Part shown: positions 42,674-46,268 of the stretch, in pieces
Numbering within the stretch: position 1 is the stretch's first letter
Layout of the letters: every line of letters begins with the position of its first letter
Origin: Ministeria vibrans ATCC 50519
Taxonomy: Eukaryota; Opisthokonta; Filasterea
Length of the DNA stretch: 46,268 nucleotides
Assembly: GCA_943704425.1 (NCBI GenBank)
Contig: CALSCP010001341.1
Coordinates: forward strand, 1-46,268
Reading direction: 5' to 3'
Program-made: the position numbers and the translations under genes
Notes under the pieces: generated by a model
Told to the model about the DNA's origin: nothing
Databases searched by the model: none
The model's input: only the letters and a program-made list of their open reading frames with translations

Positions 42674-45380
42674 ATGCGTGTGTTTGTGAATCAAGTGGAC
42701 ACGTATGTGTCGGGTGCCGTGAGTAAAGTAGGCACATTACAACCGTAGATGTGTCTGTCTGTGTGTGTGTGTGTGTGTTTATGTGAAAACCGAAAAATTC
42801 TTGTATTTTATTTTTCAGCTCTTCTCGACGACCATTCCCGGCTCCCATCGATCCTTGCGACAACGCGACGACGACCATGATGAGTACGACGGTCAGCACG
42901 AGAGCCAAAGCGAGGCGAACGGCCCGTCACACAACAAAGAGAGGGAACTAGAGCGCTATGAAGTGTGGGGGACGCTGCAAGATCCATTGGCAACACGGCC
43001 CGCTTGGGTACGTCGCATTGTGCGTGTTGCCTCCATGGACGATCTTTTGGCGGCCGTTCTCGAATGTGATGTCGTTGTGTTCAACGTGGAGAGCGACAGT
43101 CACGAGTGTGTTGCGGCGACTGCGGTGATTGAAGCAATCGAGCTGGCACTGACTGCAGGCCAACGCGCACGACCCACGACATTTGTGTGTCTCAGCTCGG
43201 TGATGACGTGGGCGCGCACCAAGCCGGCGGACGTCGATAATCCAGCTACACCCCTGCTCGAGGAAGAGTATCGTCGTCGTCGTGCTCACCCCAACTTTAA
43301 GGAGGCGCAACAGGTAGAGAAAATGACAGTCAAGTTGGGAAAGACGGCGAAGGGTGCCTTGCACGTGGCCGTGATTGCGACTGGCATTGTGTACGGCGGC
43401 GGCGAAGGCCCCTTGCACTTTCTGTTTCGACAGGCATGGGAACACGGCGGTGAGCGGGGTGCAGCGGGAGCACTTCCCATCTTTGGTGACGGCCTAAACC
43501 AACTCGCCATGATCCATGTGCATGACTTGGCGCGTGTGGTGGTCTACGAGAGCGAAGGGGCACGCGTCGGCACCGACAGCGAGAAGCAACGCTACGTAGT
43601 GGCAATCGACAATGGTCAGGTGACCCTTGGCGAGCTTGTGCGCTTTGTTAGTGAGCGACTGGCGGGCGGGCGGGTGCGCACATGTCCAGCAACAGTCGAT
43701 TCTCTTGTGCACGTCCCCGAGCTCACCCAGTCCAGTTACGACAAGCTTGTCACGTCGATCAATATTGAGCCGGCGCTTGTGCAAGACTACGAGTTTGAAT
43801 GGGTTGCACAAGAGGTAAAACAAAAACATAGCCTAGGGATGAGAACTTTTAATAACAATTTCATATCTTTATCATGACGTCTTAATGTAGGGTATCCTTG
43901 AGTATGGAGGGGCGTGCATCGGGGAGTATCGGAGGGCACGAGGACTGGGGGCCGTGCGAGTGGTGGTACATGGACCACCGGGAGTGGGCAAGACACGGCT
44001 GACTGAGCGAATTTGCAAACACTACAAGGTTGAGCGGGTAAACGTGGCATCGGTGGTGGCGGAGGCAGTGGCGCGACTGGAGCGCAGCGAAGCGAAGCTC
44101 AAAAGGGCCCAGGCGGGCAAAAGGGTTGCTTTGGATGACGACGTCGACAAAGATGGTGATGATGATAGTGGTGATGGTGATGGCGATGATGCATTTGCGG
44201 GCGATCGTGAAGAGAGAGTGGGAGAGGAAGAGGGTGAGACGGCGGCAGCTGCAGGTGCGTTGGCGCGCGAGCCAGATGCGGAGTATGAAGAGGCACTGGC
44301 GGAGCTGATGCCAGTGTGGCAGCAAGACACGGAGTACCTGGCAGAGCTGCGAGAGATGGCACAAGAGCACAACGGACGCTATCCCGATGAACATGTCGTG
44401 CAGTTTGTGCGAGACAAGTTGCTATCCCGTCGCTGTCGCAACCGTGGCTATGTGCTCGACGGATTTCCGCGCACCTACGCGCAGGCACAAGAGTTGTTTC
44501 GACGGCCCGAGAACGAAGAGGAGGAGGAAGAGGACGAGGACGACGGCGAGAGGGACACGGAAGAACACGATGACGATGATGAGGAGTCGCGCGAGTACGA
44601 TCGACGTCTCATGCCCGAGCAGGTCTTTGCACTGCAGGCCGACGACTGCTTTCTGCGTGAACGCATTATCAACCTGCCCGAGTCGCTAGTTGCCGGCACG
44701 CACAACACCGAAGAGGGTCATCGACGACGACTGGCGGTGTTTCGTGCGCACAACACAGACGACAGTACGGTGCTTAACTACTTTGACGAGCTTGAGGTGC
44801 ACCCAGTGGAGCTGAAGGTGGCACACGACGACGACGAGGACGTGTGTGTGTGGCCGGCTGTGCTTCGCGCACTAGGCAAACCACGCAACTACGGGTTGAC
44901 CGACGAGGAGAAGGCGGCCAAAGCGAAAGCAGAGCAGCAGCAAATGGTACGCACGCGCGCGAGCGCGGAGACCCGAGAGTCACATGAGATCATATCAATA
45001 CTAATAATTATTATAATGACGAACAAAAATAGGAAGCAAGGGAGAGGGTCGAGCAAGAAGAGCGTGTACGCAAGGAGACCATGCGGGCACGGGAGCAGGA
45101 GCGAGCACAAGCAGATTGGGTAAGAAGATTTTGACCTTGTCCCTGCTGCTAGGGTCACCATCTGACTTTGCTTGTTGGGTAGACAAAGCGCGTGGAGACG
45201 GTGCGACGGGACGAGGCGGTGCTGCTAGAGGCGCAGTCGATGCCGCTGCGACACTATCTGATGCAACATGTGATGCCGACACTCACCAAGGGACTGGTGC
45301 AGATCAGCAAGACGCGGCCAGATGACCCAGTCGACGCGCTCGCAGAGTTTCTGTTGCGTGACAATGTCAGAAATCAGTAG
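42674..45380 (+). CDS. AK7: Adenylate kinase 7 (axonemal; epimerase-like + AK + DPY-30)
   Basis: Five exons: 42674-42718, 42819-43814, 43891-44946, 45033-45119, 45183-45380; 793 residues. The domain order is that of AK7. An NAD-dependent epimerase/SDR-like N-terminal half has VFVNQVDTYVSGALFSTTIP, VVVFNVESD, FVCLSSVMTWARTKP and ATGIVYGGGEGPLHFLFRQA. The adenylate kinase part has P-loop GPPGVGKT (375-382), LMPVWQQDTE and RGYVLDGFPRTYAQAQELF. The C-terminal DPY-30 motif reads LMQHVMPTLTKGLVQISKTR then PDDPVDALAEFLL. Acidic Asp/Glu inserts interrupt the kinase part after the P-loop and after DGFPRT. AK7 balances ATP/ADP/AMP in cilia and is needed for axoneme integrity. It is transcribed head to head with DRC5. 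Confidence 0.94.
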
Positions 45381-45593
45381 CGCACGCGTGGAATGAACAG
45401 CTCGTCTTTCTTCTGTCTTTTTTTTTTTTTGGCAAGTCATGTGAGAACACAATCGTTATGAAGATGGGCTTTAAAAAAGGAAGAAAAAAGAAATAAGAAA
45501 AAACAGTGTTTGAGTTTGAGTTGAGGGTTGTGTGTGTGTGTGCGTGTGTGTGCGGTGTATGTATGTATGTGTGTAGGTGTGTCTGTGTGTGGC
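45381..45593. repeat. Convergent spacer AK7/Rab1 with (TG)n
   Basis: 213 bp between the AK7 stop and the Rab1 stop. A T run of 12 (about 45419-45430), a GAAAAAAG-rich stretch and (TG)n with GTAT units (45528-45591) are present. No gene was seen. Confidence 0.7.
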
Positions 45594-46266
<673 letters not shown>

Positions 46267-46268
46267 TT

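Overview
This window comes from the nuclear genome of a flagellated, single-celled eukaryote. The genes are intron-rich with GT-AG introns that are mostly 50-430 bp long. Coding exons are GC-rich. Introns and spacers are AT-rich or pyrimidine-rich and full of microsatellites and A/T homopolymers. Spacers are short, about 100-740 bp. Nineteen protein genes can be assembled exon by exon with consistent splice phases. Two of them, DRC5/TCTE1 and AK7, are axonemal, so the organism builds motile flagella. The gene set (TMF1, EOGT-like GT61, DH-PH RhoGEF, RFX-type X-boxes) suggests the opisthokont/apusomonad/amoebozoan side of the tree. That placement is inference; I cannot name the species.

Layout: TMF1 C-terminus (+, cut by the left edge); phosphatidylinositol synthase (-); a large LRR-pseudokinase-ARM protein (+); ORC4 (+); cyclin L (-) with two intronic C/D snoRNAs; calcineurin B (+); a type II membrane GT8 glycosyltransferase with EGF and GFNTNG modules (-); an SLC17-like transporter (+); a membrane RING protein (-); a muscleblind/ZC3H10-like CCCH protein (-); TAF13 (-); ribosomal protein S17 (+); an EOGT-like GT61 glycosyltransferase (+); NOP9 (-); a TM-SMP-C1-C2-DH-PH-GRAM protein (+); the SPB1 rRNA methyltransferase (+); DRC5 (-) and AK7 (+) head to head; Rab1 (-, cut by the right edge).

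Themes. (1) Ribosome biogenesis: SPB1, NOP9, RPS17 and two predicted 2'-O-methylation guide snoRNAs that match a universally conserved part of large-subunit rRNA. (2) Secretory pathway: TMF1, Rab1, PI synthase, GT8, EOGT. (3) Flagellum: DRC5 and AK7 share a 143-bp promoter carrying two RFX-like X-boxes. (4) Two unusual multidomain signalling proteins.

The observations I find most worth following are the twin snoRNAs, which share one body but have different, compensating terminal stems; the SMP-to-RhoGEF fusion; and the X-boxes between the two axonemal genes. A 19-bp motif (CTATCACTTTGTTTCTTTC) is scattered through introns in both orientations, and about 40% of splice donors start with GTAC.
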